A stretch of 64,000 bases of DNA from Mayamaea pseudoterrestris (Eukaryota; Bacillariophyta; Bacillariophyceae; Sellaphorales; Sellaphoraceae). Under the pieces are notes generated by a model that did no database searches, was not told where the DNA came from, and saw only the letters and a program-made list of their open reading frames with translations. The stretch spans positions 558,001-622,000 of the forward strand of contig BROI01000013.1 in assembly GCA_027923505.1 (NCBI GenBank), given 5' to 3'. Both the position numbers and the translations under genes were made by a program. Of this stretch, positions 24,901 through 39,900 are shown piece after piece. Numbering within the stretch: position 1 is the stretch's first letter; every line of letters begins with the position of its first letter.

Positions 24901-27900
24901 TGTGGTGTTGGCCATACCCACCGTGGAGGCCGTACCCCATGGTGTCAGCCTCCAGGCAGTCCTTTTTGCACCATTTGAGACTCTGCACCTGTCAATGGCA
25001 TACCCTGGACATGTTTGGCCTGACTCATTGGGTATTTGGGTGGCCAGGGCATGGGGCGTTTGACAGGTCAGAATCGACAACTTGTGGTGTTGGCCATACC
25101 CACCGTGGAGGCCGTACCCCATGGTGTCAGCCTCCAGGCAGTCCTTTTGCACCATTTGAGACTCTGCACCTGTCAATGGCATACCCTGGACATGTTTGGC
25201 CTGACTCATTGGGTATTTGGGTGGCCAGGGCATGGGGCGTTTGACAGGTCAGAATCGACAACTTGTGGTGTTGGCCATACCCACCGTGGAGGCCGTACCC
25301 ATGGTGTCAGCCTCCAGGCAGTCCTTTTGCACCATTTGAGACTCTGCACCTGTCAATGGCATACCCTGGACATGTTTGGCCTGACTCATTGGGTATTTGG
25401 GTGGCCAGGGCATGGGGCGTTTGACAGGTCAGAATCGACAACTTGTGGTGTTGGCCATACCCACCGTGGAGGCCGTACCCATGGTGTCAGCCTCCAGGCA
25501 GTCCTTTTTGCACCATTTGAGACTCTGCACCTGTCAATGGCATACCCTGGACATGTTTGGCCTGACTCATTGGGTATTTGGGTGGCCAGGGCATGGGGCG
25601 TTTGACAGGTCAGAATCGACAACTTGTGGTGTTGGCCATACCCACCGTGGAGGCCGTACCCATGGTGTCAGCCTCCAGGCAGTCCTTTTTGCACCATTTG
25701 AGACTCTGCACCTGTCAATGGCATACCCTGGACATGTTTGGCCTGACTCATTGGGTATTTGGGTGGCCAGGGCATGGGGCGTTTGACAGGTCAGAATCGA
25801 CAACTTGTGGTGTTGGCCATACCCACCGTGGAGGCCGTACCCATGGTGTCAGCCTCCAGGCAGTCCTTTTTGCACCATTTGAGACTCTGCACCTGTCAAT
25901 GGCATACCCTGGACATGTTTGGCCTGACTCATTGGGTATTTGGGTGGCCAGGGCATGGGGCGTTTGACAGGTCAGAATCGACAACTTGTGGTGTTGGCCA
26001 TACCCACCGTGGAGGCCGTACCCATGGTGTCAGCCTCCAGGCAGTCCATTTGCACCATTTGAGACTCTGCACCTGTCAATGGCATACCCTGGACATGTTT
26101 GGCCTGACTCATTGGGTATTTGGGTGGCCAGGGCATGGGGCGTTTGACAGGTCAGAATCGACAACTTGTGGTGTTGGCCATACCCACCGTGGAGGCCGTA
26201 CCCCATGGTGTCAGCCTCCAGGCAGTCCTTTTTGCACCATTTGAGACTCTGCACCTGTCAATGGCATACCCTGGACATGTTTGGCCTGACTCATTGGGTA
26301 TTTGGGTGGCCAGGGCATGGGGCGTTTGACAGGTCAGAATCGACAACTTGTGGTGTTGGCCATACCCACCGTGGAGGCCGTACCCCATGGTGTCAGCCTC
26401 CAGGCAGTCCTTTTTGCACCATTTGAGACTCTGCACCTGTCAATGGCATACCCTGGACATGTTTGGCCTGACTCATTGGGTATTTGGGTGGCCAGGGCAT
26501 GGGGCGTTTGACAGGTCAGAATCGACAACTTGTGGTGTTGGCCATACCCACCGTGGAGGCCGTACCCATGGTGTCAGCCTCCAGGCAGTCCTTTTTGCAC
26601 CATTTGAGACTCTGCACCTGTCAATGGCATACCCTGGACATGTTTGGCCTGACTCATTGGGTATTTGGGTGGCCAGGGCATGGGGCGTTTGACAGGTCAG
26701 AATCGACAACTTGTGGTGTTGGCCATACCCACCGTGGAGGCCGTACCCATGGTGTCAGCCTCCAGGCAGTCCTTTTGCACCATTTGAGACTCTGCACCTG
26801 TCAATGGCATACCCTGGACATGTTTGGCCTGACTCATTGGGTATTTGGGTGGCCAGGGCATGGGGCGTTTGACAGGTCAGAATCGACAACTTGTGGTGTT
26901 GGCCATACCCACCGTGGAGGCCGTACCCATGGTGTCAGCCTCCAGGCAGTCCTTTTTGCACCATTTGAGACTCTGCACCTGTCAATGGCATACCCTGGAC
27001 ATGTTTGGCCTGACTCATTGGGTATTTGGGTGGCCAGGGCATGGGGCGTTTGACAGGTCAGAATCGACAACTTGTGGTGTTGGCCATACCCACCGTGGAG
27101 GCCGTACCCATGGTGTCAGCCTCCAGGCAGTCCTTTTGCACCATTTGAGACTCTGCACCTGTCAATGGCATACCCTGGACATGTTTGGCCTGACTCATTG
27201 GGTATTTGGGTGGCCAGGGCATGGGGCGTTTGACAGGTCAGAATCGACAACTTGTGGTGTTGGCCATACCCACCGTGGAGGCCGTACCCCATGGTGTCAG
27301 CCTCCAGGCAGTCCTTTTTGCACCATTTGAGACTCTGCACCTGTCAATGGCATACCCTGGACATGTTTGGCCTGACTCATTGGGTATTTGGGTGGCCAGG
27401 GCATGGGGCGTTTGACAGGTCAGAATCGACAACTTGTGGTGTTGGCCATACCCACCGTGGAGGCCGTACCCATGGTGTCAGCCTCCAGGCAGTCCTTTTT
27501 GCACCATTTGAGACTCTGCACCTGTCAATGGCATACCCTGGACATGTTTGGCCTGACTCATTGGGTATTTGGGTGGCCAGGGCATGGGGCGTTTGACAGG
27601 TCAGAATCGACAACTTGTGGTGTTGGCCATACCCACCGTGGAGGCCGTACCCATGGTGTCAGCCTCCAGGCAGTCCTTTTTGCACCATTTGAGACTCTGC
27701 ACCTGTCAATGGCATACCCTGGACATGTTTGGCCTGACTCATTGGGTATTTGGGTGGCCAGGGCATGGGGCGTTTGACAGGTCAGAATCGACAACTTGTG
27801 GTGTTGGCCATAGTTTGACAGGTCAGAATCGACAACTTGTGGTGTTGGCCATACCCACCGTGGAGGCCGTACCCATGGTGTCAGCCTCCAGGCAGTCCTT

Positions 27901-30900
27901 TTGCACCATTTGAGACTCTGCACCTGTCAATGGCATACCCTGGACATGTTTGGCCTGACTCATTGGGTATTTGGGTGGCCAGGGCATGGGGCGTTTGACA
28001 GGTCAGAATCGACAACTTGTGGTGTTGGCCATACCCACCGTGGAGGCCGTACCCATGGTGTCAGCCTCCAGGCAGTCCTTTTGCACCATTTGAGACTCTG
28101 CACCTGTCAATGGCATACCCTGGACATGTTTGGCCTGACTCATTGGGTATTTGGGTGGCCAGGGCATGGGGCGTTTGACAGGTCAGAATCGACAACTTGT
28201 GGTGTTGGCCATACCCACCGTGGAGGCCGTACCCATGGTGTCAGCCTCCAGGCAGTCCTTTTTGCACCATTTGAGACTCTGCACCTGTCAATGGCATACC
28301 CTGGACATGTTTGGCCTGACTCATTGGGTATTTGGGTGGCCAGGGCATGGGGCGTTTGACAGGTCAGAATCGACAACTTGTGGTGTTGGCCATACCCACC
28401 GTGGAGGCCGTACCCCATGGTGTCAGCCTCCAGGCAGTCCTTTTTGCACCATTTGAGACTCTGCACCTGTCAATGGCATACCCTGGACATGTTTGGCCTG
28501 ACTCATTGGGTATTTGGGTGGCCAGGGCATGGGGCGTTTGACAGGTCAGAATCGACAACTTGTGGTGTTGGCCATACCCACCGTGGAGGCCGTACCCCAT
28601 GGTGTCAGCCTCCAGGCAGTCCTTTTGCACCATTTGAGACTCTGCACCTGTCAATGGCATACCCTGGACATGTTTGGCCTGACTCATTGGGTATTTGGGT
28701 GGCCAGGGCATGGGGCGTTTGACAGGTCAGAATCGACAACTTGTGGTGTTGGCCATACCCACCGTGGAGGCCGTACCCATGGTGTCAGCCTCCAGGCAGT
28801 CCTTTTGCACCATTTGAGACTCTGCACCTGTCAATGGCATACCCTGGACATGTTTGGCCTGACTCATTGGGTATTTGGGTGGCCAGGGCATGGGGCGTTT
28901 GACAGGTCAGAATCGACAACTTGTGGTGTTGGCCATACCCACCGTGGAGGCCGTACCCATGGTGTCAGCCTCCAGGCAGTCCTTTTTGCACCATTTGAGA
29001 CTCTGCACCTGTCAATGGCATACCCTGGACATGTTTGGCCTGACTCATTGGGTATTTGGGTGGCCAGGGCATGGGGCGTTTGACAGGTCAGAATCGACAA
29101 CTTGTGGTGTTGGCCATACCCACCGTGGAGGCCGTACCCATGGTGTCAGCCTCCAGGCAGTCCTTTTTGCACCATTTGAGACTCTGCACCTGTCAATGGC
29201 ATACCCTGGACATGTTTGGCCTGACTCATTGGGTATTTGGGTGGCCAGGGCATGGGGCGTTTGACAGGTCAGAATCGACAACTTGTGGTGTTGGCCATAC
29301 CCACCGTGGAGGCCGTACCCATGGTGTCAGCCTCCAGGCAGTCCTTTTTGCACCATTTGAGACTCTGCACCTGTCAATGGCATACCCTGGACATGTTTGG
29401 CCTGACTCATTGGGTATTTGGGTGGCCAGGGCATGGGGCGTTTGACAGGTCAGAATCGACAACTTGTGGTGTTGGCCATACCCACCGTGGAGGCCGTACC
29501 CATGGTGTCAGCCTCCAGGCAGTCCATTTGCACCATTTGAGACTCTGCACCTGTCAATGGCATACCCTGGACATGTTTGGCCTGACTCATTGGGTATTTG
29601 GGTGGCCAGGGCATGGGGCGTTTGACAGGTCAGAATCGACAACTTGTGGTGTTGGCCATACCCACCGTGGAGGCCGTACCCCATGGTGTCAGCCTCCAGG
29701 CAGTCCTTTTTGCACCATTTGAGACTCTGCACCTGTCAATGGCATACCCTGGACATGTTTGGCCTGACTCATTGGGTATTTGGGTGGCCAGGGCATGGGG
29801 CGTTTGACAGGTCAGAATCGACAACTTGTGGTGTTGGCCATACCCACCGTGGAGGCCGTACCCCATGGTGTCAGCCTCCAGGCAGTCCTTTTTGCACCAT
29901 TTGAGACTCTGCACCTGTCAATGGCATACCCTGGACATGTTTGGCCTGACTCATTGGGTATTTGGGTGGCCAGGGCATGGGGCGTTTGACAGGTCAGAAT
30001 CGACAACTTGTGGTGTTGGCCATACCCACCGTGGAGGCCGTACCCATGGTGTCAGCCTCCAGGCAGTCCTTTTTGCACCATTTGAGACTCTGCACCTGTC
30101 AATGGCATACCCTGGACATGTTTGGCCTGACTCATTGGGTATTTGGGTGGCCAGGGCATGGGGCGTTTGACAGGTCAGAATCGACAACTTGTGGTGTTGG
30201 CCATACCCACCGTGGAGGCCGTACCCATGGTGTCAGCCTCCAGGCAGTCCTTTTGCACCATTTGAGACTCTGCACCTGTCAATGGCATACCCTGGACATG
30301 TTTGGCCTGACTCATTGGGTATTTGGGTGGCCAGGGCATGGGGCGTTTGACAGGTCAGAATCGACAACTTGTGGTGTTGGCCATACCCACCGTGGAGGCC
30401 GTACCCATGGTGTCAGCCTCCAGGCAGTCCTTTTTGCACCATTTGAGACTCTGCACCTGTCAATGGCATACCCTGGACATGTTTGGCCTGACTCATTGGG
30501 TATTTGGGTGGCCAGGGCATGGGGCGTTTGACAGGTCAGAATCGACAACTTGTGGTGTTGGCCATACCCACCGTGGAGGCCGTACCCATGGTGTCAGCCT
30601 CCAGGCAGTCCTTTTGCACCATTTGAGACTCTGCACCTGTCAATGGCATACCCTGGACATGTTTGGCCTGACTCATTGGGTATTTGGGTGGCCAGGGCAT
30701 GGGGCGTTTGACAGGTCAGAATCGACAACTTGTGGTGTTGGCCATACCCACCGTGGAGGCCGTACCCCATGGTGTCAGCCTCCAGGCAGTCCTTTTTGCA
30801 CCATTTGAGACTCTGCACCTGTCAATGGCATACCCTGGACATGTTTGGCCTGACTCATTGGGTATTTGGGTGGCCAGGGCATGGGGCGTTTGACAGGTCA

Positions 30901-33900
30901 GAATCGACAACTTGTGGTGTTGGCCATACCCACCGTGGAGGCCGTACCCATGGTGTCAGCCTCCAGGCAGTCCTTTTTGCACCATTTGAGACTCTGCACC
31001 TGTCAATGGCATACCCTGGACATGTTTGGCCTGACTCATTGGGTATTTGGGTGGCCAGGGCATGGGGCGTTTGACAGGTCAGAATCGACAACTTGTGGTG
31101 TTGGCCATACCCACCGTGGAGGCCGTACCCATGGTGTCAGCCTCCAGGCAGTCCTTTTTGCACCATTTGAGACTCTGCACCTGTCAATGGCATACCCTGG
31201 ACATGTTTGGCCTGACTCATTGGGTATTTGGGTGGCCAGGGCATGGGGCGTTTGACAGGTCAGAATCGACAACTTGTGGTGTTGGCCATACCCACCGTGG
31301 AGGCCGTACCCATGGTGTCAGCCTCCAGGCAGTCCTTTTGCACCATTTGAGACTCTGCACCTGTCAATGGCATACCCTGGACATGTTTGGCCTGACTCAT
31401 TGGGTATTTGGGTGGCCAGGGCATGGGGCGTTTGACAGGTCAGAATCGACAACTTGTGGTGTTGGCCATACCCACCGTGGAGGCCGTACCCCATGGTGTC
31501 AGCCTCCAGGCAGTCCTTTTTGCACCATTTGAGACTCTGCACCTGTCAATGGCATACCCTGGACATGTTTGGCCTGACTCATTGGGTATTTGGGTGGCCA
31601 GGGCATGGGGCGTTTGACAGGTCAGAATCGACAACTTGTGGTGTTGGCCATACCCACCGTGGAGGCCGTACCCATGGTGTCAGCCTCCAGGCAGTCCTTT
31701 TTGCACCATTTGAGACTCTGCACCTGTCAATGGCATACCCTGGACATGTTTGGCCTGACTCATTGGGTATTTGGGTGGCCAGGGCATGGGGCGTTTGACA
31801 GGTCAGAATCGACAACTTGTGGTGTTGGCCATACCCACCGTGGAGGCCGTACCCATGGTGTCAGCCTCCAGGCAGTCCTTTTTGCACCATTTGAGACTCT
31901 GCACCTGTCAATGGCATACCCTGGACATGTTTGGCCTGACTCATTGGGTATTTGGGTGGCCAGGGCATGGGGCGTTTGACAGGTCAGAATCGACAACTTG
32001 TGGTGTTGGCCATACCCACCGTGGAGGCCGTACCCATGGTGTCAGCCTCCAGGCAGTCCTTTTTGCACCATTTGAGACTCTGCACCTGTCAATGGCATAC
32101 CCTGGACATGTTTGGCCTGACTCATTGGGTATTTGGGTGGCCAGGGCATGGGGCGTTTGACAGGTCAGAATCGACAACTTGTGGTGTTGGCCATACCCAC
32201 CGTGGAGGCCGTACCCATGGTGTCAGCCTCCAGGCAGTCCTTTTGCACCATTTGAGACTCTGCACCTGTCAATGGCATACCCTGGACATGTTTGGCCTGA
32301 CTCATTGGGTATTTGGGTGGCCAGGGCATGGGGCGTTTGACAGGTCAGAATCGACAACTTGTGGTGTTGGCCATACCCACCGTGGAGGCCGTACCCCATG
32401 GTGTCAGCCTCCAGGCAGTCCTTTTTGCACCATTTGAGACTCTGCACCTGTCAATGGCATACCCTGGACATGTTTGGCCTGACTCATTGGGTATTTGGGT
32501 GGCCAGGGCATGGGGCGTTTGACAGGTCAGAATCGACAACTTGTGGTGTTGGCCATACCCACCGTGGAGGCCGTACCCATGGTGTCAGCCTCCAGGCAGT
32601 CCTTTTGCACCATTTGAGACTCTGCACCTGTCAATGGCATACCCTGGACATGTTTGGCCTGACTCATTGGGTATTTGGGTGGCCAGGGCATGGGGCGTTT
32701 GACAGGTCAGAATCGACAACTTGTGGTGTTGGCCATACCCACCGTGGAGGCCGTACCCCATGGTGTCAGCCTCCAGGCAGTCCTTTTTGCACCATTTGAG
32801 ACTCTGCACCTGTCAATGGCATACCCTGGACATGTTTGGCCTGACTCATTGGGTATTTGGGTGGCCAGGGCATGGGGCGTTTGACAGGTCAGAATCGACA
32901 ACTTGTGGTGTTGGCCATACCCACCGTGGAGGCCGTACCCATGGTGTCAGCCTCCAGGCAGTCCTTTTTGCACCATTTGAGACTCTGCACCTGTCAATGG
33001 CATACCCTGGACATGTTTGGCCTGACTCATTGGGTATTTGGGTGGCCAGGGCATGGGGCGTTTGACAGGTCAGAATCGACAACTTGTGGTGTTGGCCATA
33101 CCCACCGTGGAGGCCGTACCCATGGTGTCAGCCTCCAGGCAGTCCTTTTTGCACCATTTGAGACTCTGCACCTGTCAATGGCATACCCTGGACATGTTTG
33201 GCCTGACTCATTGGGTATTTGGGTGGCCAGGGCATGGGGCGTTTGACAGGTCAGAATCGACAACTTGTGGTGTTGGCCATACCCACCGTGGAGGCCGTAC
33301 CCATGGTGTCAGCCTCCAGGCAGTCCTTTTTGCACCATTTGAGACTCTGCACCTGTCAATGGCATACCCTGGACATGTTTGGCCTGACTCATTGGGTATT
33401 TGGGTGGCCAGGGCATGGGGCGTTTGACAGGTCAGAATCGACAACTTGTGGTGTTGGCCATACCCACCGTGGAGGCCGTACCCATGGTGTCAGCCTCCAG
33501 GCAGTCCTTTTTGCACCATTTGAGACTCTGCACCTGTCAATGGCATACCCTGGACATGTTTGGCCTGACTCATTGGGTATTTGGGTGGCCAGGGCATGGG
33601 GCGTTTGACAGGTCAGAATCGACAACTTGTGGTGTTGGCCATACCCACCGTGGAGGCCGTACCCATGGTGTCAGCCTCCAGGCAGTCCTTTTTGCACCAT
33701 TTGAGACTCTGCACCTGTCAATGGCATACCCTGGACATGTTTGGCCTGACTCATTGGGTATTTGGGTGGCCAGGGCATGGGGCGTTTGACAGGTCAGAAT
33801 CGACAACTTGTGGTGTTGGCCATACCCACCGTGGAGGCCGTACCCCATGGTGTCAGCCTCCAGGCAGTCCTTTTTGCACCATTTGAGACTCTGCACCTGT

Positions 33901-36900
33901 CAATGGCATACCCTGGACATGTTTGGCCTGACTCATTGGGTATTTGGGTGGCCAGGGCATGGGGCGTTTGACAGGTCAGAATCGACAACTTGTGGTGTTG
34001 GCCATACCCACCGTGGAGGCCGTACCCATGGTGTCAGCCTCCAGGCAGTCCTTTTGCACCATTTGAGACTCTGCACCTGTCAATGGCATACCCTGGACAT
34101 GTTTGGCCTGACTCATTGGGTATTTGGGTGGCCAGGGCATGGGGCGTTTGACAGGTCAGAATCGACAACTTGTGGTGTTGGCCATACCCACCGTGGAGGC
34201 CGTACTCATGGTGTCAGCCTCCAGGCAGTCCTTTTTGCACCATTTGAGACTCTGCACCTGTCAATGGCATACCCTGGACATGTTTGGCCTGACTCATTGG
34301 GTATTTGGGTGGCCAGGGCATGGGGCGTTTGACAGGTCAGAATCGACAACTTGTGGTGTTGGCCATACCCACCGTGGAGGCCGTACCCATGGTGTCAGCC
34401 TCCAGGCAGTCCTTTTTGCACCATTTGAGACTCTGCACCTGTCAATGGCATACCCTGGACATGTTTGGCCTGACTCATTGGGTATTTGGGTGGCCAGGGC
34501 ATGGGGCGTTTGACAGGTCAGAATCGACAACTTGTGGTGTTGGCCATACCCACCGTGGAGGCCGTACCCATGGTGTCAGCCTCCAGGCAGTCCTTTTTGC
34601 ACCATTTGAGACTCTGCACCTGTCAATGGCATACCCTGGACATGTTTGGCCTGACTCATTGGGTATTTGGGTGGCCAGGGCATGGGGCGTTTGACAGGTC
34701 AGAATCGACAACTTGTGGTGTTGGCCATACCCACCGTGGAGGCCGTACCCATGGTGTCAGCCTCCAGGCAGTCCTTTTGCACCATTTGAGACTCTGCACC
34801 TGTCAATGGCATACCCTGGACATGTTTGGCCTGACTCATTGGGTATTTGGGTGGCCAGGGCATGGGGCGTTTGACAGGTCAGAATCGACAACTTGTGGTG
34901 TTGGCCATACCCACCGTGGAGGCCGTACCCCATGGTGTCAGCCTCCAGGCAGTCCTTTTTGCACCATTTGAGACTCTGCACCTGTCAATGGCATACCCTG
35001 GACATGTTTGGCCTGACTCATTGGGTATTTGGGTGGCCAGGGCATGGGGCGTTTGACAGGTCAGAATCGACAACTTGTGGTGTTGGCCATACCCACCGTG
35101 GAGGCCGTACCCATGGTGTCAGCCTCCAGGCAGTCCTTTTGCACCATTTGAGACTCTGCACCTGTCAATGGCATACCCTGGACATGTTTGGCCTGACTCA
35201 TTGGGTATTTGGGTGGCCAGGGCATGGGGCGTTTGACAGGTCAGAATCGACAACTTGTGGTGTTGGCCATACCCACCGTGGAGGCCGTACCCCATGGTGT
35301 CAGCCTCCAGGCAGTCCTTTTTGCACCATTTGAGACTCTGCACCTGTCAATGGCATACCCTGGACATGTTTGGCCTGACTCATTGGGTATTTGGGTGGCC
35401 AGGGCATGGGGCGTTTGACAGGTCAGAATCGACAACTTGTGGTGTTGGCCATACCCACCGTGGAGGCCGTACCCCATGGTGTCAGCCTCCAGGCAGTCCT
35501 TTTTGCACCATTTGAGACTCTGCACCTGTCAATGGCATACCCTGGACATGTTTGGCCTGACTCATTGGGTATTTGGGTGGCCAGGGCATGGGGCGTTTGA
35601 CAGGTCAGAATCGACAACTTGTGGTGTTGGCCATACCCACCGTGGAGGCCGTACCCATGGTGTCAGCCTCCAGGCAGTCCTTTTGCACCATTTGAGACTC
35701 TGCACCTGTCAATGGCATACCCTGGACATGTTTGGCCTGACTCATTGGGTATTTGGGTGGCCAGGGCATGGGGCGTTTGACAGGTCAGAATCGACAACTT
35801 GTGGTGTTGGCCATACCCACCGTGGAGGCCGTACCCATGGTGTCAGCCTCCAGGCAGTCCTTTTTGCACCATTTGAGACTCTGCACCTGTCAATGGCATA
35901 CCCTGGACATGTTTGGCCTGACTCATTGGGTATTTGGGTGGCCAGGGCATGGGGCGTTTGACAGGTCAGAATCGACAACTTGTGGTGTTGGCCATACCCA
36001 CCGTGGAGGCCGTACCCATGGTGTCAGCCTCCAGGCAGTCCTTTTGCACCATTTGAGACTCTGCACCTGTCAATGGCATACCCTGGACATGTTTGGCCTG
36101 ACTCATTGGGTATTTGGGTGGCCAGGGCATGGGGCGTTTGACAGGTCAGAATCGACAACTTGTGGTGTTGGCCATACCCACCGTGGAGGCCGTACCCATG
36201 GTGTCAGCCTCCAGGCAGTCCTTTTTGCACCATTTGAGACTCTGCACCTGTCAATGGCATACCCTGGACATGTTTGGCCTGACTCATTGGGTATTTGGGT
36301 GGCCAGGGCATGGGGCGTTTGACAGGTCAGAATCGACAACTTGTGGTGTTGGCCATACCCACCGTGGAGGCCGTACCCATGGTGTCAGCCTCCAGGCAGT
36401 CCTTTTGCACCATTTGAGACTCTGCACCTGTCAATGGCATACCCTGGACATGTTTGGCCTGACTCATTGGGTATTTGGGTGGCCAGGGCATGGGGCGTTT
36501 GACAGGTCAGAATCGACAACTTGTGGTGTTGGCCATACCCACCGTGGAGGCCGTACCCATGGTGTCAGCCTCCAGGCAGTCCTTTTGCACCATTTGAGAC
36601 TCTGCACCTGTCAATGGCATACCCTGGACATGTTTGGCCTGACTCATTGGGTATTTGGGTGGCCAGGGCATGGGGCGTTTGACAGGTCAGAATCGACAAC
36701 TTGTGGTGTTGGCCATACCCACCGTGGAGGCCGTACCCATGGTGTCAGCCTCCAGGCAGTCCTTTTGCACCATTTGAGACTCTGCACCTGTCAATGGCAT
36801 ACCCTGGACATGTTTGGCCTGACTCATTGGGTATTTGGGTGGCCAGGGCATGGGGCGTTTGACAGGTCAGAATCGACAACTTGTGGTGTTGGCCATACCC

Positions 36901-39900
36901 ACCGTGGAGGCCGTACCCATGGTGTCAGCCTCCAGGCAGTCCTTTTTGCACCATTTGAGACTCTGCACCTGTCAATGGCATACCCTGGACATGTTTGGCC
37001 TGACTCATTGGGTATTTGGGTGGCCAGGGCATGGGGCGTTTGACAGGTCAGAATCGACAACTTGTGGTGTTGGCCATACCCACCGTGGAGGCCGTACCCA
37101 TGGTGTCAGCCTCCAGGCAGTCCTTTTGCACCATTTGAGACTCTGCACCTGTCAATGGCATACCCTGGACATGTTTGGCCTGACTCATTGGGTATTTGGG
37201 TGGCCAGGGCATGGGGCGTTTGACAGGTCAGAATCGACAACTTGTGGTGTTGGCCATACCCACCGTGGAGGCCGTACCCATGGTGTCAGCCTCCAGGCAG
37301 TCCTTTTTGCACCATTTGAGACTCTGCACCTGTCAATGGCATACCCTGGACATGTTTGGCCTGACTCATTGGGTATTTGGGTGGCCAGGGCATGGGGCGT
37401 TTGACAGGTCAGAATCGACAACTTGTGGTGTTGGCCATACCCACCGTGGAGGCCGTACCCATGGTGTCAGCCTCCAGGCAGTCCTTTTTGCACCATTTGA
37501 GACTCTGCACCTGTCAATGGCATACCCTGGACATGTTTGGCCTGACTCATTGGGTATTTGGGTGGCCAGGGCATGGGGCGTTTGACAGGTCAGAATCGAC
37601 AACTTGTGGTGTTGGCCATACCCACCGTGGAGGCCGTACCCATGGTGTCAGCCTCCAGGCAGTCCTTTTGCACCATTTGAGACTCTGCACCTGTCAATGG
37701 CATACCCTGGACATGTTTGGCCTGACTCATTGGGTATTTGGGTGGCCAGGGCATGGGGCGTTTGACAGGTCAGAATCGACAACTTGTGGTGTTGGCCATA
37801 CCCACCGTGGAGGCCGTACCCATGGTGTCAGCCTCCAGGCAGTCCTTTTTGCACCATTTGAGACTCTGCACCTGTCAATGGCATACCCTGGACATGTTTG
37901 GCCTGACTCATTGGGTATTTGGGTGGCCAGGGCATGGGGCGTTTGACAGGTCAGAATCGACAACTTGTGGTGTTGGCCATACCCACCGTGGAGGCCGTAC
38001 CCATGGTGTCAGCCTCCAGGCAGTCCTTTTGCACCATTTGAGACTCTGCACCTGTCAATGGCATACCCTGGACATGTTTGGCCTGACTCATTGGGTATTT
38101 GGGTGGCCAGGGCATGGGGCGTTTGACAGGTCAGAATCGACAACTTGTGGTGTTGGCCATACCCACCGTGGAGGCCGTACCCATGGTGTCAGCCTCCAGG
38201 CAGTCCTTTTTGCACCATTTGAGACTCTGCACCTGTCAATGGCATACCCTGGACATGTTTGGCCTGACTCATTGGGTATTTGGGTGGCCAGGGCATGGGG
38301 CGTTTGACAGGTCAGAATCGACAACTTGTGGTGTTGGCCATACCCACCGTGGAGGCCGTACCCATGGTGTCAGCCTCCAGGCAGTCCTTTTTGCACCATT
38401 TGAGACTCTGCACCTGTCAATGGCATACCCTGGACATGTTTGGCCTGACTCATTGGGTATTTGGGTGGCCAGGGCATGGGGCGTTTGACAGGTCAGAATC
38501 GACAACTTGTGGTGTTGGCCATACCCACCGTGGAGGCCGTACCCATGGTGTCAGCCTCCAGGCAGTCCTTTTTGCACCATTTGAGACTCTGCACCTGTCA
38601 ATGGCATACCCTGGACATGTTTGGCCTGACTCATTGGGTATTTGGGTGGCCAGGGCATGGGGCGTTTGACAGGTCAGAATCGACAACTTGTGGTGTTGGC
38701 CATACCCACCGTGGAGGCCGTACCCATGGTGTCAGCCTCCAGGCAGTCCTTTTGCACCATTTGAGACTCTGCACCTGTCAATGGCATACCCTGGACATGT
38801 TTGGCCTGACTCATTGGGTATTTGGGTGGCCAGGGCATGGGGCGTTTGACAGGTCAGAATCGACAACTTGTGGTGTTGGCCATACCCACCGTGGAGGCCG
38901 TACCCATGGTGTCAGCCTCCAGGCAGTCCTTTTTGCACCATTTGAGACTCTGCACCTGTCAATGGCATACCCATGACATGTTTGGCCTGACTCATTGGGT
39001 ATTTGGGTGGCCAGGGCATGGGGCGTTTGACAGGTCAGAATCGACAACTTGTGGTGTTGGCCATACCCATGGTGTCAGCCTCCAGGCAGTCCTTTTTGCA
39101 CCATTTGAGACTCTGCACCTGTCAATGGCATACCCTGGACATGTTTGGCCTGACTCATTGGGTATTTGGGTGGCCAGGGCATGGGGCGTTTGACAGGTCA
39201 GAATCGACAACTTGTGGTGTTGGCCATACCCACCGTGGAGGCCGTACACATGGTGTCAGCCTCCAGGCAGTCCTTTTTGCACCATTTGAGACGCGCAGGA
39301 CTGTCCGCACCTGCACCCAGCCGTAGCTATTTGAAGACATGTTTGGCCTGACTCATTGGGTATTTGGGTGGCCAGGGCATGGGGCGTTTGACAGGTCAGA
39401 ATCGACAACTTGTGGTGTTGGCCATACCCACCGTGGAGGCCGTACCCATGGTGTCAGCCTCCAGGCAGTCCTTTTTGCACCATTTGAGACTCTGCACCTG
39501 TCAATGGCATACCCTGGACATGTTTGGCCTGACTCATTGGGTATTTGGGTGGCCAGGGCATGGGGCGTTTGACAGGTCAGAATCGACAACTTGTGGTGTT
39601 GGCCATACCCACCGTGGAGGCCGTACCCATGGTGTCAGCCTCCAGGCAGTCCTTTTGCACCATTTGAGACTCTGCACCTGTCAATGGCATTACCCGACAG
39701 TTTTGGCCTGACTCATTGGGTATTTGGGTGGCCAGGGCATGGGGCGGTTGACAGGTCAGAATCGACAACTTGTGGTGTTGGCCATACCCACCGTGGAGGC
39801 CGTACCCATGGTGTCAGCCTCCAGGCAGTCCTTTTTGCACCATTTGAGACTCTGCACCTGTCAATGGCATACCCTGGACATGTTTGGCCTGACTCATTGG

